This document shows positions 63,801 through 64,000 of a DNA stretch of 64,000 nucleotides, piece by piece. The position numbers were made by a program, and so were the translations under genes. The notes beneath the pieces are model-generated. The model had not been told where the DNA came from. It did no database searches and saw only the letters and a list, made by a program, of their open reading frames with translations. The stretch covers positions 37,510-101,509 of the forward strand of contig JAJDDM010000135.1 in NCBI GenBank assembly GCA_029260315.1. The letters run 5' to 3'. The number at the start of each line of letters is the position of its first letter. Position 1 is the first letter of the stretch. Source of the stretch: Phycisphaerales bacterium. Lineage in GTDB: Bacteria > Planctomycetota > Phycisphaerae > Phycisphaerales > UBA1924.

Positions 63801-64000
63801 ACCCACGACGGCGAGGTGGTCACCGGACTGATCGTCAACCTCGTCGGGGAGACGGTCCACGTCGGCACGGACATGTTCCGGCCGTCGGTCACGACCGTCG
63901 TGGACCTGCGCGAGGTGGAGTCGATGGAGCCCTCGTCGGTCTCGGCCATGCCCGAGGGTCTGCTCGCGTTGCTCACGCGCGACGAGATCGACGACCTGGT
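60834..64000 (+). CDS. PVC-type secreted dehydrogenase-like protein with CxxCH haem domain, 3'-truncated
   Basis: At least 1,055 aa from GTG 60834, continuing past the window. Signal peptide ([22 protein letters not shown]), an N-terminal jelly-roll-like part, then an NHL/beta-propeller dehydrogenase-like domain (about residues 220-570: [53 protein letters not shown]). A low-complexity Ala/Ser/Pro linker precedes a HEAT-like helical region, then the C-terminal haem domain [32 protein letters not shown] (CFACH about residue 940). This domain order is characteristic of planctomycetes and verrucomicrobia. Probably a periplasmic electron-transfer sugar dehydrogenase (inference). Confidence 0.9.
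   Translation, partial: [1055 protein letters not shown]

Noticed and set aside
1..64000. CRISPR array
   Set aside because: No regularly spaced direct repeats with unique spacers and no Cas-like protein seen.

Overview
The window is GC-rich DNA that looks planctomycete-like. Indicators are a PVC-type secreted protein with NHL/HEAT regions and a C-terminal CxxCH haem motif at the right edge, a DUF1580 protein, a Tat-exported sugar-isomerase-like TIM barrel and a parallel-beta-helix protein. The assignment rests on recognised families, not on a search.

Layout. About 1-56,025 is a mosaic mobile or plasmid-derived region; 56,026-64,000 looks like ordinary chromosome (MgtE transporter, cold-shock protein, lipoprotein, TIM barrel, haem protein). 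The junction is marked by 28 bases that form only the T-arm, acceptor 3' strand, discriminator and CCA of a tRNA (55,998-56,025), as expected of the end of an element integrated into a tRNA gene.

1-12 kb holds a partial flavin amine oxidase with a small downstream ORF, a degraded integrase copy broken up by an IS110 and an IS1182-like element, a two-gene defence system matching IetAS (AAA+ ATPase plus subtilase), transposon relics and an intact tyrosine recombinase. 12-17.5 kb is a plasmid replicon: parA, a small DNA-binding-type protein, repA, then an origin with a DnaA box and three iterons. It is followed by about 1.7 kb with no credible gene but an unbroken series of perfect hairpins, many closed by GNRA loops on the + strand. 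I read this as a very large structured RNA; it ends just before a basic 225-aa protein of unknown function. This RNA/protein pair is the best candidate here for an undescribed system.

17.5-34.8 kb carries an aspartyl protease-like protein, a radical SAM gene divergent from an XRE regulator over a palindromic operator, two orphan HigA-like proteins, an overlapping three-gene glycosyltransferase operon, a 1,700-aa RHS protein with a Cys-rich tail and a beta-helix protein. 34.9-45.5 kb has a second tyrosine recombinase, an XRE-ImmA/IrrE pair, a sigma-70-like protein and unknown genes. Both intact recombinase genes have, just upstream, a 28-bp dif-like site (two 11-bp inverted arms around a 6-bp spacer), 24.2 kb apart and in the same orientation.

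45.6-54.4 kb is one long + strand operon: coiled-coil protein, SprT-like protease, small membrane protein, GrpE-like, lidless Hsp70, vWA protein, small accessory protein, MobF relaxase and VirD4-type coupling protein. No mating-pair (T4SS) genes are present, so the element looks mobilisable, or the rest lies outside. The embedding of a GrpE/Hsp70/vWA trio in a relaxase operon is the second most interesting feature.
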